64,000 nt of DNA from assembly GCA_001599595.1 (NCBI GenBank), contig BCHH01000005.1:2590804-2654803 (forward strand). The letters are read 5' to 3'. A program made the position numbers and the translations under genes. Source of the DNA: Beverwykella pulmonaria (Eukaryota > Ascomycota > Dothideomycetes > Pleosporales > Melanommataceae). Under the pieces are notes generated by a model. It saw only the letters and a program-made list of their open reading frames with translations. It was not told the DNA's origin and did not search any database. Positions 36,015-47,360 of the stretch are shown piece by piece (positions within the stretch are counted from its first letter, which is position 1; each line of letters opens with the position of its first letter).

Positions 36015-37745
36015 TCAGGATCTCAGCGTAACCCTACACGGGAAAGCATCTGCAGGGTGAGCCCCGCCACCTCCCATCTCGATTTGATACATCCGATGTC
36101 CTTCAATCGTTTTGATGTCATTGGTTGGATGCGCCCTATCCCACTCTTCATACGCTGGAGCAATATCAAACATTCGAGCAGTCATTACGAGCGCAATGCG
36201 CAATTCCAACAATGCTAATGTTTGGCCAATGCAGTTGCGTGGGCCCCATTCGAAAGCTCTCCAAGAACCTTTAACAGGATGAAGAGGATCTTCAGGACCT
36301 ACTAGCCATCTTTCAGGAAGGAACTCGTCTGCCCTCAGAAAGAACTTTGGGTTGTGATGTAGTACTAAACTCAAGGACCAGATTATGCATCCTTCAGTAG
36401 GGTATCGATTGCCCTCCTCGTCGGTAAGAATGAGATCCTTACGCCCCTGGCGAACACTGCCTGATGGAGGGAATACGCGGAGAACTTCTTTAATGAATGC
36501 GATTGTATATGGCAATTGGTTCAGAAGGTGAGGATCATCAACTATAAGTTGGCGAACACGCTCAATGGAGATGTCGGCGCCAAACACTTCGTTATGCTCA
36601 TCCCGGACTTTGGACAAGACATTTGAGTGGCTGGAAAGCATGTAGTAGCAGTATAGTAATGTGCTACTGGTAGTATCATGACCAGCGACCAGAAACATAC
36701 GCAGTTGCGGGATGGCGATCTGCTTGAAGGTCTTTATTGAAGCGGCGTTGGGGTTGCTTTCGGTTCCAAAGTATTGATCCATGGCCAATGAGATGATAGA
36801 TTTCGAGTGTGACTTTGGATGCCTATGACCTCGTTTTTCAAATAGTTTGTCGATCTCTGCGCTAAGGTACTGGTTCATGAGACGGCCATTGTACCAGTGG
36901 ACGAGTGGGCGGGGACTGAGATAGCGACGGATCGGATTGAAGGTTGTCGCATATTGAGTCCAATATAGCTGCCTTCGTAGGGAGTCTGCAAGAGGACAGT
37001 CTTGGGTTTGATAATGAAGACGAGCGTCTCTGATGGGGATGTCAGCCCCCTCTCAGTTTCAATGGAGCGGCACTTGATGGTACCCACAGTGTGACATATC
37101 CAATGACATCGAAAGTCAGCCTCAGCGTGTGCTCTTCCATTTGGAACATTTCTCCTTTGCGTGCAAGCCCCTGGAGCAGATTACAAAATACAGCAACTTC
37201 CTCTGCGATCATTGGTGCAAGTTCCGTCATATAACTAGCACTGAATCCGGGGTTGAAAAGACTTCGCCATTTCTTCCATGTACTTCCCTGCATTGTTAGC
37301 AAGGACGGACCTCCGGTCAGAATGTCTATTGGTCCGATCACTTCGTCAGGTTTGTCCAGGAAGGCTGCCTCGACCTGCGATGCAATGAATGGCGTAGCGA
37401 CCACGATAAATGTCCTGTTAAACGGCCACAGATTGAGGTAGAAGATGCCACCCGGAAACTGCTTTGCAAGACGGAATACCACGTTGTGAAAGGTGCAGTT
37501 GCGTGGAAGCGCTTGGATGCATTCTTTGATTGCAATAAAATGCCCAAATACCGGGTGGAATTTTGGCATAGGCTAGCTTTGTTAGCACGACCTCACTTCT
37601 CTAGTGTGCTTAATGCAAGTTGACTTACCACTTTGGCGGCCTGCAATTTCCATACTTCCTTACGCGCAGCTATGAATTTCGTGAAGAAGATGATAAAGGC
37701 AGTTGTAGCTGTTGCTGCAAAGGATACAAAGATAGTTTGCGCCAT
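36015..37745 (-). CDS. Cytochrome P450 monooxygenase
   Basis: Three exons, 37629-37745, 37088-37572 and 36015-37029, give 538 residues. An N-terminal anchor (MAQTIFVSFAATATTAFIIF) is followed by PMPKFHPVFGHF. The I-helix motif is AGHDTTSS, the ExxR is KEVLR, PERW follows, and the heme loop FEWGPRNCIG has its Cys at about 467. The second intron (donor GTGGGT) rejoins exactly at VTL-DARLHYQ. All catalytic landmarks are intact. It is distinct from the P450 at 15.4 kb, and its style (SVRQGRKDLILTDEEGNRYP) recalls P450s of fungal secondary metabolism. Substrate unknown. Its nearest neighbours are pectate lyase and a dead carotenoid oxygenase, so there is no intact cluster. Confidence 0.92.
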
Positions 37746-38514
37746 CGCAGGTGCTGCTTTTCAGCAATGGTGAAGGCAAAAGATTTTGTGTGTGAAATAT
37801 CGTGAGACGCACTGGTTTGAAGTGGGGAGCAACGCTACTCCTGCGATAACAGTGGCTCACCAATCGGGTAAACTATATAATTACTAGCGCTTACTGTCGA
37901 TGAGGTACACCCGAATCTAAGACACACAACGCGAATACTTCCATTGGCGTCTTAGTGTCTATTCAGTTCTCAAGTGACAATCTAACTTCAACCTCAATAT
38001 CTCCACCACAACGAGATAATACTTGATGAAAATTCCTACAGCTTGTGAATAATATGCTTTAAACTACTTACAAGTTATTCTCTTGTTGTTGAGCATATAT
38101 CAGCGAATTCGGCCTCCCTTCGGATATGCCAGACCAAATACTAGCTCTTTCGTAGTTTTAAGAGGAGTGGAGACACCGCCATTTGGACGACGCAACCTCT
38201 ATACTTAACACTGTCCCTAGATGTCCCGGGGCTTGGTACACAGGATCACATGCACTTTACTGTGCCGGAACTGCACACGCTGAACGCTTGTTATTTGATT
38301 TTAAAAATATCGTTGGGTTGTTAAGAACTGTCATGGGCCGTACGTGTTCCGACACCCCCTATTCTAATAAGTTTCCCCTGGCATGGGTATAAAATGTCCT
38401 TGTGTGAGCTCTACAATCACAATCAGCATTTTCACGCATGTTACTTCTACCATGGTCGTAGCATTCAACACACCTAAGCTACGAAACTTGCGATCACGAT
38501 CCAAAGCTACTATC
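37746..38514. other. Intergenic region
   Basis: Holds the P450 promoter; a TATATAG string on the minus strand near 37872-37879 could be its TATA box. The rest shows no coding signature. Confidence 0.35.
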
Positions 38515-39400
38515 AATAATGCACAACGTCTTCAACTCCACTACCAAGCCACGGAACCATGACAGCCTCCCTTGGAATTATGTTCGTATTCTCCAGCAAC
38601 CAGACATATTTCTCTTGCTCTTGTGCATCAATCTTAGTGATGAATAATGATGAAGTTGGTGAGGTAGTCTGACTTCCCCAAGTGAACGCAGTATGTGTAG
38701 CGGTACTGTTTGCAATCGGAATGCGGGCTGATGAGAGGAAGTTCGATATTGACCGAGATCAGAAGGTCTCGCTTAGCAATGCCTTCCTCGCAACTTGTTG
38801 TGTTGAAGGGCGCCGAGCTAGATATGGGAAGATGGAAGCGTATTAGATCGCCGACCATATCGTATCGGTTGGATTCGGTTGAGTTTCCGGTGTGGGCGCG
38901 CATATTGGGTATTTTGGTGCTAGAGAGGGTTGGTCGTGTCGCATTCATACCTGTGCATGAAGTGGAAGGCGGAGAAGGCGACTTCCAAAGTATGCTTAGC
39001 AAGCACACCGCTATGCCTGTCAATCGCGTAGAAGCTGGTCATCCGTGTGAAATCCCAGTCGCCTATGGATTCAAGCACATTGTCGGCTATCTAGGTCTGA
39101 TCCTGCTTGCTAAATGGCCAGGATGACATAATTCTGGGTTGCAAAGAGCGAGTATATGTGGGCTACGGGTGCGTCGGTGATATTGCCGAGAGCCCCAGAT
39201 TTTCCGACCGTGGGATTTAACGTCAAGATGCGGTAGCGAGCGTTTGACCAAAGTTTTGCGAAACATGTTTGTAAAGGACGCCATCATCACTATAATCTGG
39301 GTTGAAAGATGCCCACATTCTTGTAGAAATATCAGGGTTGCTCAGCTGATATGAGAACTGGTGGATCGGCCTAAGCGCCAGAGTGTCGATCTATTTCAAG
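38515..39400 (-). pseudogene. Degraded carotenoid cleavage oxygenase (RPE65 family)
   Basis: Several blocks on the minus strand match the fungal carotenoid-oxygenase family in the right order but in different frames. Near 39365-39250 reads PIHQFSYQLSNPDIS. Near 39235-39113 reads RYRILTLNPTVGK, then APVAHIYSLFATQNYVILAI, followed at once by a TAG at 39110-39112. Near 39090-38951 reads DFTRMTSFYAIDRHSG and AFHFMHR, ending at a possible donor. Near 38870-38637 reads DLIRFHLPI and ELPLISPHSDCKQYRYTYCV. Near 38637-38515 reads NTNIIPREAVMVPW. At least three frame changes and a stop separate them. The metal-site His regions (AHIYS, AFHF) are recognisable. The N-terminal third is missing or unreadable. 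Family assignment is by motif recall and should be tested by search. Confidence 0.62.
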
Positions 39401-39842
39401 CGTGTTGTCGGTAGTTGGCACGAGTGTCAGGAGTGATGTACACTAACGCCTCGTTCTAGGACAGTGGGACGGACAAAGTCAAAATAAGACGCCTATTGTC
39501 ATTGTTACTGTATTGTTATTTTTGGAAGACGCAAGAGTAGCTATAATTGGAGTTTTCCACGTACGTAAACGTTAAGAAGGAGCCTAGAATAAAGGGTGTA
39601 GCGGCACGCATATTCCACTCTTACATCCTAAGATGCCTCAAGAGCTGACCTTACAATGCTGCATATTGTCACTCCTGTAAACGAAAAACAGGGACGAATG
39701 TAAAAGCCCTAGCTTTTAGATTTAGTGGGACTGCGAAACGCAACGTTAATTCTTTTGCCGCTTCGATGAATCTGCCTGAATGTCATGGGCGATTTCCTTG
39801 GAGCTGATAATGGTACTAGTGAGGCTAAAAAATTTAACGTCT
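39401..39842. other. Intergenic region
   Basis: May include the unreadable 5' part of the carotenoid-oxygenase relic and the 3' flank of the HET gene. No clear feature was seen. Confidence 0.3.
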
Positions 39843-41945
39843 TTAGAAAATCCCAAAGTCCTTCTCCTTACACTCAGCTTTCGTCGCTTCCCCATCCATC
39901 ATCCCGTGAACGAAAGCCTGCCCACCCAACATATATCCCGATCGATTACCAGCCCTTCTCCTCAAGACATGTGGCACCCTTGCACCAGAAAATACACAAA
40001 CAATATTTCCGGGCTCAGTCTCACTTGGCCCAAGCCCAATGTACCCCTGTTTCGTGATGAAAGGTCTTACGGGCGACCCAGTCGCCATACTAAGCAAATA
40101 CAACCTAGCCTCTAAATATACCCCCTGAAGTAATCTTAGACACTGATCGTTTCCCTCTCGTGTTTCACGATCTTCTTGTCCGGCCTTCAGGAGCGCTTCC
40201 ATGGCCTCAAAGAAAGGTAAACACTATCTATACCGCTCTTCGCTAAGCGGTGTCGCTCTTCTGAATGCATCACTATGATCATTCCATAGAGCCTCACAGT
40301 CCCAGATTGGTATCCTCCATTTCGCTTCTTGCAGTTGAGTGCTGGAATACACTTTTTTGCTAAGCTGTTGGGACAGTCCGCACAGTTCCTCTATTTCTCT
40401 AAATAGAGTGCCGTAGAGATGAGTTACGTCCGCTGGATTTTCTGTGGCGCTCCTAGGATAATCGGACTTGACTATGAAAACTTCATCGACAAAAAAACCG
40501 CGGAGGGACACTGAGTAGACAGAAATTTTGAGGTGGGCATCATGTGTTGTAAACGTTGCTTGCACATGCTTGTCGGATGACGCAGAGTAGAGGGCATTAC
40601 CTAGAACGCGGTTGTTGCCTTTACCAGTATTCCACCACACTGACGGTAAAAGAATGTTGTTCGCCCAATTCGGAGCCCAAGAGGGTAATTTTGTAGGATC
40701 TAGAACGCTGGGGCGTTTTATTTCCTTTTCTTGGTTAGAGCAACGGTCGAGATCCTGGCTTCTATGGTAACACAACGCAAGAATATCGAGATTTCCTGTC
40801 GATATCAACTATTGTGCGACCTCGGCGTAAACATCATGACACTCCTTCTGATAGTTGACCGTTAACCCTAAAGTTCCAAAGTCTTGCTCGACTAATCCAG
40901 TGAGTGCGTAGATCCTGTCCCGATCATCCGTTGCGCCAACCTCTATAGTGCTCTTCATCTGTGGCCGGAAATACGCCTTGCACATAACCTCATATAGGCT
41001 TAATGGTCTCCGGTTTTTCTCTTGATGCAATTCACGGAAAACGTTCAGGTACATGATGTGATGGAACTTCAAAGCGTCAATGGTGGTTTGAGTACCGCCC
41101 GGAAGGAGGAACAACTTGGTCAACAAAGATTCGCTCAGACAGCTAATGACGAGGGCTATGAGTGTTGCTAGCGATGATGCTTCTAGATTGTAATTCCCGG
41201 ACTGGAAGAAACATTTCGGAGCTAGGACGAACTCTTGAATAATCCAAACACGGTACCACCACTCGCAGGAAGTTATAAAAGACGCGAAGGTGTTCAGAAA
41301 GCTACCTGGACTAGTAAACACGGATGAGATTTCTGTTGTCGAATTGATAACTTCGTTGAGGAAATGAAGTATGTCCGTCGCGGTGTCAAATTCAGCGTAA
41401 TCGATGAGGGCGTACCTGGGAGGTTCTGGCACAGCAAACTTCTGGCGAAAAAGCTGCGAGAACGCTTCCAAGGCGACAGCAATCACCTTACTGTTATCTG
41501 TCGCCGGGCCTAGCCAGATCATGACCTGCCTAGCTCCGGAATAGATCGACCGCATCCTTGGAACCTGGTCACTTTTCTCTTCCAGGTTCGCTTGGTTGAT
41601 ACAAATAGCATCTACCCAGATTGCTGGTGCTATATCCTCGTAATGCATATGACGAAGCGCGCTGTCTAGATTCGTACCGATAAGGAAGTCAGTGCCTTCA
41701 ATAGAGATCCTCTTCTTCTCGGCCGTCTCTTTACCCCATACATAAGATAAGGCTGTGTACGAAGGCCCGTCATCGAGCGAGACTATCTGAAGTTCGAACT
41801 CCAACGACGGATTTGAGATAGGAGCCTCATTCAGCTCGCCGAGTTTTTCCCTAATCGGCAAGTGTGCGCCATCATCCTGCATCCTCAATGGACGCAGGAG
41901 ACGGATCTGATTGTGGGTCGGATCAAGAGGAGAATATTTGAACAT
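39843..41945 (-). pseudogene. HET-domain protein gene interrupted by two in-frame TAG codons
   Basis: A continuous 701-codon frame starts at 41945 and ends at 39843. It is broken only by TAG at 40809-40811 and TAG at 40224-40226. The N-terminal HET domain is fully present: YTALSYVWGKETAEKK, AIWVDAICINQANLEEKSDQ, VPRMRSIYSGARQVMIWLGP, WWYRVWIIQEFVLA. Sequence after the stops remains family-like: SWAPNWAN after the first, then after the second FITKQGYIGLGPSETEPGN and VCVFSGARVPHVLRRR, the usual C-terminal block. No intron of plausible length removes either TAG. HET proteins trigger cell death in vegetative incompatibility. As it stands the gene encodes 378 residues that keep the HET domain. It could be a recent pseudogene, a truncated functional allele, or subject to readthrough. 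Confidence 0.85.
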
Positions 41946-42489
41946 GACCTCTAGACGTTGAGATATCTAGGATAAGTCGATCGCATGAGCCTGGCGTTAT
42001 GGAGCATGAAGGTCCCGATAACGAGGGGCTTCACCTTTCAGGGATTGGAGATTAGGCCAAGAGGCTAAAGATATATTTATAATATGTGGGTAGCCTTAGT
42101 ACGCGATAACGTATAGGATGAGTGAGTGGCGCAGGTAGGCGAGCGGAGCACCTATGAGAGATACTTCTGTTTCCCGAAGGGCCTACCTGGCCGTGTGCTT
42201 ACTTGTCACGCTATATGACGCATCTCATATATAGTCTCTCCGAATTCCCCGAGTATCCTTCAGGATTCGTTTCACTCTTGTCTATATCTATGAATCGAGC
42301 CTATTCACCCCTGACGCTTAGATAAAACTGAAGGATGGTAACATTAAACCCGATGGCTACTTCCGATAGTCCGCAAGTAGACAAGGAGAATGACCGAAAT
42401 AGGGCTTACACAAGAGCAAATAACGTTTTCTTGATACATAGTTAGAGGGAACGAGTTCCAAAGACGTGCTTGAAATAAATAAGTTCTGA
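41946..42489. other. AT-rich intergenic region
   Basis: No coding signature. Promoter of the HET gene lies at the left side. Confidence 0.35.
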
Positions 42490-43698
42490 TCATTCTACTC
42501 GATCGACCGTTCCATCTCTTATGCATAGCTTTATCTCATCCTGCGACTCAAGCATTAAAGGAACAGTAAGAATCTTGTGTAAACGCGCTGGAACCCTCCC
42601 ATCTTCGCCTACTTCCTTTTCGACCTCGCCATGCCACCACCGGCAACCCTTCGGTTGCATCCGAATCTTATACTGTCCATCCTCCAGGCCATGCACCAAC
42701 GTTTCAATATCAATTACCCTAACAACTGGCGTTCCAGGACTCAGCGTCGACAAACCCTCCACCTTTGGTCGTTGATCAACTTTAGGATCTGTCAAGGGGC
42801 CTGTGCCACGCTTTCCATTCCCGCGTACCACTTCCCCTGTCGCAGAATCGACAACCTGTAGACTGGATATCGGTGGTTTAGGCGGTGAGGCGTCGATGAT
42901 TCTCATGCGATGGTCGTCAGCGTCGGTTTCTGGTTGGAAAGGACCCCAGGGAACAAGAAAGATTTGGTGTCCTCGTGTCTGCACAGTGACGGTCTCGGAG
43001 CCAGTATTGACGACAGAAACTTCCAAGGTAGTGCTACTGTTCAGGTTGGTGTCCGTGAGTGCAGAATCAGAGGATGGAGAAGCCGCGCAAAGACGCATTC
43101 TTATCTCTAGTCTCGGTGGCCATGGTAGGCTCTTTACGACCTTGAATGTTGCGTTACCGGCAGTAGATTTGCTGTTGACCAACTTTGCTGCTTCACCATC
43201 TTGGCTTGGCTTCCCATCACTGTCCACGAGCTGCTTTTGAACACCGTACGCCCACGTTTTGACGCCAAGATCCTCGCTCCCTAGTGCTATTCGATACTTC
43301 TTTCCTAGCTGCAGAACTGATGCCAGCGCACCGTTAACATCGATATGACACTGGTATACCGTGAGAACATCTCTCCAGTGCTCTGTTCTGTTGACCGGGG
43401 ACTGTAGGGAAATGTATTCTGGCTCTTTCGCGGCGACTTTATCCAGTCGGCTCAGATCTACTTTGACCCACTGCGTAGCGTCCCCGGCATCTTGTTCGTG
43501 TAGGGTAAGTAATCCATGTGCTAGCGCATGCGGGACATCTAGCGCCGAACCCGCGACCTCGAGGAGTAATGATCGAGGGTCAGTATCAGCGGGTGACCGA
43601 CGACAGAGACCAAAGACTATGCTGAATGGTAGCTGCCCTGAAGCATCGAAGAGTTGATAGCGGCTGTGGATATGTGTGTGGATTCGTAGCTCATTCAT
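42490..43698 (-). CDS. Uncharacterised conserved fungal protein
   Basis: A single exon of 402 residues from an ATG at 43698. There is no signal peptide or membrane segment. It reads as an all-beta protein, with regions such as YQLFDASGQLPFSIVFGLCR at the start, EVSVVNTGSETVTVQTRGHQ in the middle, and QYKIRMQPKGCRWWHGEVEK near the end. The strand pattern of alternating hydrophobics suggests two immunoglobulin-like or arrestin-like sandwiches; this is a guess from pattern. I do not recognise a named family. Coding quality is good: long, evenly composed and uninterrupted in a region where other genes are broken. Confidence 0.75.
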   Translation of the reverse strand: MNELRIHTHIHSRYQLFDASGQLPFSIVFGLCRRSPADTDPRSLLLEVAGSALDVPHALAHGLLTLHEQDAGDATQWVKVDLSRLDKVAAKEPEYISLQSPVNRTEHWRDVLTVYQCHIDVNGALASVLQLGKKYRIALGSEDLGVKTWAYGVQKQLVDSDGKPSQDGEAAKLVNSKSTAGNATFKVVKSLPWPPRLEIRMRLCAASPSSDSALTDTNLNSSTTLEVSVVNTGSETVTVQTRGHQIFLVPWGPFQPETDADDHRMRIIDASPPKPPISSLQVVDSATGEVVRGNGKRGTGPLTDPKVDQRPKVEGLSTLSPGTPVVRVIDIETLVHGLEDGQYKIRMQPKGCRWWHGEVEKEVGEDGRVPARLHKILTVPLMLESQDEIKLCIRDGTVDRVE

Positions 43699-45176
43699 TG
43701 TGTTGTAGAATGCGGGTGCAGGTGCAGAGACAGATTCTGTGGCTTCCAGATGGAATGAGTGGGAATGGATCAGAAGGCGTTGTCACTCGTGGTCATCTGG
43801 AGAGGCAGGTAGGATGTGATGTCATGCAGGCGCTCATTATAGGCTCTGCTGTGCTGTGGCTGTCAGTGTGAGTCACATGCTCCGATGTGGCAAAAGTGTG
43901 CAAGGCAGACAGTCAAACTTCGCCCAAGGGTTACCCGACGATGGCGATGGGACTGTATTCTAAACATGGATTTTGGACCCAGGACGTCGCTCACATCTCT
44001 AGGTGAACCGTGGCTATGGTATTGTGGAGGTTGCGACCTTAATGGGAGCGCTGGAGGGATGGGGAAGTTCAGCCGCCAAGTTCGCATGGGAATCTTTGAA
44101 AATCCTAGCATGCACGTAAGCAGCCCCTTCTAATTCCCACTATGAGCCACGGACTCTTCCAGGTTTATAATCCTGCCCTTGAAGGTATACTTAGGGTAGA
44201 CGTCATTGCTTACCTAGGTATACCATACAAGTCGGTTCCTATAGTAGCCATTCTCAAGACGCAGGCGAAGCTCTAAAGCGGGTGCGGGGTGCATACAATT
44301 GTTTAATCCGCCCTGAACCCCAACTCACACAACCACGATTTTCGACTTAGGCTGCAGCGTACCACATGGTCCTGCGCAATCTGTGTCTGGCTATACAATA
44401 AGGTACTGTCCTTGGATGAGCCGCCATACCCAGGGAATCTTACAGGACATCACGATGTGCTGACATCTTACACCCCAATCACTCTACACAGCCCTAATTC
44501 CCACAGAACGGGGCGAGGTCCTGCAACACCGCGTCCGCTCCCACGTTTCATCTTGGGGGTCTTTATTCCAAGCCAATCTTACAGATGACGGGGCGAACAG
44601 TTTTGTATACTACACAGCAGAACAGAAAAGCGAGCAGGTGTTCAATTGGGTAGCAAGGAGCGTTACACACGATGGTTTCAAGGAACGATAATAGGGCCCA
44701 CAGGCCATCTATTTTTCGAGGTCGCCGGAATAGGCAGCCCGCAGCATAGACTACTACCCCTGAAATCATTTTCTCGATCTCGATGAAAAGATAGACATCA
44801 GCTTAGCCTGTCATCCCGTTTCAATTTACGTTTACAGCCCCAAGTTTCTCAGAAAAATCGCTTCCAGCTGGAAATGCTGACCTTGTGGAGTCCTAGGAAC
44901 CAAGTCATGCATTCACAGCCTCTGCGAATGCGCTTTGACGATTGGTTCCGTTGTCGGCCACCGTTGGTCGTTCCTGCGCAGATCCACAATCAAGGCGATC
45001 GGAAATGAAAATGTGGTTTGCCTCTTCCTCCGTTGTAGGAAAGCGTGGAAGACGAAAAGGGTATAAATAAGAAGTCAATGGTCACCTTCAAGTTAACAAC
45101 AGCACTTCCAAGGTAGTCTTTCTCTCCTCACAAGTCCAGCCAGTAATCAGGAGAACAATACTTCCCCTTCACCAAG
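43699..45176. other. Intergenic region between divergent genes
   Basis: About 1.5 kb holding the promoters of the uncharacterised gene and of the metalloprotease. A hydrophobic 68-residue open frame at 44563-44769 on the minus strand has no support beyond its openness. Confidence 0.4.
45062..45069 (+). promoter_or_regulatory. TATA box of the metalloprotease gene
   Basis: TATAAATA lies about 115 bp upstream of the protease ATG. It is followed by a pyrimidine-rich stretch and a CAA-rich leader, as expected for a strongly and conditionally expressed fungal secreted protein gene. Confidence 0.5.
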
Positions 45177-46176
45177 ATGTCCTTGTCGAAAGCCCTATCC
45201 CTTGCGCTTGCTGTAACGGCAGCTCGCGCAAGTCCAATTTTCAACAACCCATCCCGAGTCGTCCCCCGCGATGACCCACCCGCACCTTCTTCCTACCCAC
45301 TTGGCGACGCTTGTGGGCACGAGTGGCAGTATCTGAATTTCAATCCAGAGGACGAAACCGATAAGGCCCATCTCGAGACACTTCACAATGTCCTCTGTAT
45401 CGGCGAAATGCGAGCCGTCTCTAGCTATGGAGAAGCCGCAGCAGAACGCGCTCTCGCGCCCTACAAGCGCTATTTTGCGGTCAGCGATGAGGAAGACGAC
45501 TTCCAGACCCATGTCAAAGATGTCTTGCATCTAATCGCAGGCGACAGCAGTACCGACGGAGCTGTTGGGTCTATTGTAGGGACATTTGTTGTAGATAACC
45601 TTGGTGAGCCTCACTTCCACTTTATAGCTTCCTCACTGTTTATGACTTCTTTTGTAATGTGCTCTAATGCAATCCGCAGATTTTGCCGTGAACAATCCAG
45701 CTGAGGATAACTGCGCTGTCGAGGGGACCTTAGCCTACACACTCGTGGACACCCTTGACAAGCGCGAGAAGATACATTTTTGCGACCCTGCTTGGACTCG
45801 TCCAAGCGTCGCGGACGTGGACTGCGGTGCCCTGGACCCATACCCTAGCACCAAGATGGACTCCTTCTCACGCATTGCGCTACATGAAATGATGCACTAT
45901 AGCACCGTTGGCCCGCCGTCGTCTCTAGGAGAGCAGATAAAGGACGGAGTGAACGCAGACAACGAGCCGGCATATGACCCCCCGCGGACGCATGGCCTCT
46001 TTGACCCTAATCAAGACGACAATCCCGTTCTTGCTGAACAAAATGCCGATAGCTATGCTTGGATGGCGTTGGATGCTTACGTTAGTCGCATGTGCGCGAC
46101 GGATCCAAGTGGCGATAACTGGGCGACATTTTTCAAACAGGACCCTCCCAACTATGAGCCTGTAGATGAACCCTAG
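45177..46176 (+). CDS. Secreted HExxH metallo-endopeptidase, aspzincin/M35-like
   Basis: Two exons, 45177-45603 and 45680-46176, give 307 residues. The intron rejoins as VVDNL-D-FAVNNPAED. The signal peptide is MSLSKALSLALAVTAARA, and a short propeptide-like stretch may follow. The zinc motif HEMMH is at 211-215 with catalytic Glu 212. A downstream NADSYAWMALDAY (Asp about 266) could supply the third zinc ligand, as in the aspzincin and lysine-specific metallo-endopeptidase group; this residue choice is inference. Several Cys suggest disulfides. The likely role is extracellular proteolysis, possibly during host colonisation. Confidence 0.82.
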
Positions 46177-46653
46177 AATCCAAGAGATTCTCCTTCAGAT
46201 TCGAAATATCTACCTTCGGAGTGAACATGAGAAAGTTGTTGATGCCGATTCGGGTGGCTAAAGTAGGGAAAAATGGACGCCAACAAGAATTTTAGCCTCT
46301 ATCTGATATTGCTTTATCTAGACTTTACAGCCTCACAAGAGTGTATGACATGACCTACCATATTTTAGGTATTTCCCCTTCGTGTGTGCGTACCTGCTAT
46401 TACAATTGCGCATTTCAAATAGCAGCCAACCCGGTGCCATTGGCTTGGTTAAATTTTGAGTTTCGTACAGTATTTTACACTTCGCCAAGCTAGCTCCTCC
46501 CTCAAGAACACCAGAAAGTCGTCAGAGACCATTTAACTCCTCCCATAACAGCATTTTGATCCACTCTAGCAGCATACATCGAGGACATCTTCACGAAATT
46601 CGACAGGAAGCCAGCTTATGCCGGCTTTGTCGAGAAACTAGCGTTGGAAGCTT
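46177..46653. other. Intergenic region
   Basis: 3' flank of the protease gene and upstream part of the HET relic. Frames here are broken; some may belong to the relic but cannot be assigned. Confidence 0.3.
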
Positions 46654-47360
46654 GAAGATGGTCATGTTCGGATTCTTCAGCCTACACCTGGTTCGAGGGA
46701 CAAGGCTTTCTTTGTTTCCGTGAGCCAAATCCCGCACAATAATGACGCCTCAGAGATTGCAAGAGAAGCGTATTTAGCCGTGTCCTACACATGGAGGAAT
46801 GCAACACTCACAGTCTCGCAGCGATCGATCTTGCCTTTTGATAAGACTAAATGTCGACCTCATGCTCAGGTATTTGTGATATCAAGAGGGGTGACGTTAC
46901 CTATTAATAGATACTCTCTGCATCATTCAAAACGATCTCGCGGCGAAAGCATACCAAGTGCTTCATATGGATCGAATCTACAAAGGAGCTGAATCTGTAT
47001 TAGTATGTATTGGAGTGCGCGGTCACGTAATATGGACGAGATAAATCAGGGACTGAGTTGATTTAGAAGCTATGGAAATCGACGAGCATATATATCCAGC
47101 CATGACTAATCGGGACATGTGACTAAGCGCACAGTGCACGTGATATCCAAGATCATGTGGTGCACGTGATATTCACGTGATATACCGTGATAGTATGGCT
47201 AAGCGCTAGTAGTAAACTGGTATCTTCGATTGAACTCTGTCTAAGGCTGCTTCTAGAGATTGAAAGAGGCGACTATAGGTCCCTCCCACCCAGGAAATGT
47301 CCTAAAGATATCAAGATAATTTTTTCAAATCTTCCGCACGTTTTGGGGGTATTCCGTTTC
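46654..47360 (+). pseudogene. HET-domain gene relic split by a 174-bp element
   Basis: The plus strand encodes EDGHVRIL and then EAYLAVSYTWRNAT, the first HET motif. After a frame change comes DTLCIIQNDLAAKA and MDRIYKGAESVLV (46910-47007), the second and third motifs. The short element interrupts here. Past it, from 47193, the frame continues as VWLSASS and a run of helix-like residues. Joined mentally across the insertion, the coding text follows HET order, so the element landed in a coding exon. Additional frameshifts show the copy was dying independently. It is a different copy from the HET gene at 40-42 kb. Confidence 0.7.
47019..47192 (+). mobile_element. 174-bp short interspersed element, copy A
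   Basis: This stretch is the reverse complement of 59064-59237 with about five differences, all transitions. It starts GCGGTCACGTAATATGG and ends TATACCGTGATA; the two ends are imperfectly complementary. Inside are several CACGTG palindromes. An exact 7-bp direct repeat TAGTATG flanks it at 47001-47007 and 47191-47197, slightly outside the shared core on the left. It interrupts a HET relic. No coding capacity. It is best described as a MITE-like non-autonomous DNA element; superfamily uncertain. Confidence 0.82.

Noticed and set aside
44563..44769. Small hydrophobic protein gene
   Set aside because: 68 residues, no conserved motif, no supporting context; likely chance.
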